45,999 nt of DNA from an uncultured Pelagibacteraceae bacterium (GTDB lineage Bacteria; Pseudomonadota; Alphaproteobacteria; Pelagibacterales; Pelagibacteraceae): contig CACAIK010000009.1 in the NCBI GenBank assembly GCA_902532525.1, positions 1-45,999 on the forward strand. Reading direction: 5' to 3'. The position numbers and the translations under genes were made by a program. Below are positions 44,181 through 45,999 of this stretch, in pieces; positions within the stretch are counted from its first letter, which is position 1; each line of letters starts with the position of its first letter. The notes below the pieces were generated by a model, which was given only the letters and a program-made list of their open reading frames with translations, searched no databases and had not been told where the DNA came from.

Positions 44181-45999
<1,819 letters not shown>

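Overview
The window is a gene-dense, very AT-rich stretch of a streamlined alphaproteobacterial chromosome. The 16S rRNA gene at the right end carries the complete target of the SAR11 441R probe (42699-42720) and the SAR11-type base that breaks the classical 806R primer site. Together with the AT bias, tiny intergenic spaces and gene content (GcrA, DUF4167, short-form HisG with HisZ, an ffs-dnaX-ybaB-recR block), this points to SAR11 (Pelagibacterales). I cannot assign a subclade by eye. Both TAA and TGA are used as stops, so the code looks standard.

Layout: 1-2369 is a plus-strand his cluster (hisZ partial, a sulfotransferase, hisG). 2411-5774 holds three DNA-processing genes (rmuC, a PD-(D/E)XK nuclease, an ExoI-like exonuclease), then trxA. 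18669 down to 6158 is one minus-strand run of 14 genes with no gap above 7 nt: rnd, kdsD, lptC, lptB, aroA, cmk, rpsA, ihfB, pyrF, trpF, trpB, trpA, accD, folC. It joins envelope, shikimate/tryptophan, nucleotide, translation and fatty-acid genes. 18685-24873 has short alternating units: an NDUFA9-like dehydrogenase, a SHOCT protein, gcrA, argD-argF, a membrane cytochrome c, and kdsB-pheA. 24919-27550 is the SRP RNA directly abutting dnaX-ybaB-recR. Then come glcB, accA, secA, argJ, a DUF1178 gene, ubiG, lysC-ispG-prfA-prmC-DUF4167 and an M23 peptidase. 42080 to the right edge is the rRNA operon: promoter, leader hairpins, 16S, tRNA-Ile(GAU), tRNA-Ala(UGC), and a 23S gene cut by the window end.

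The region is mostly core metabolism. I see no CRISPR array, insertion sequence, prophage or toxin-antitoxin unit. The interesting signals lie inside familiar genes. Cytidylate kinase has lost its P-loop lysine. TrpB and TrpA have changed active-site and inter-subunit motifs. AccA ends in an added transmembrane tail. dnaX carries a 13-A run exactly where slippage would make a gamma-like product. A sulfotransferase sits between hisZ and hisG. glcB lacks the glycine riboswitch known from Pelagibacter ubique. In the rRNA leader, the 5' strand of the 16S processing stem can instead fold into a local hairpin. Every convergent gene pair abuts or overlaps, leaving no room for a dedicated terminator.
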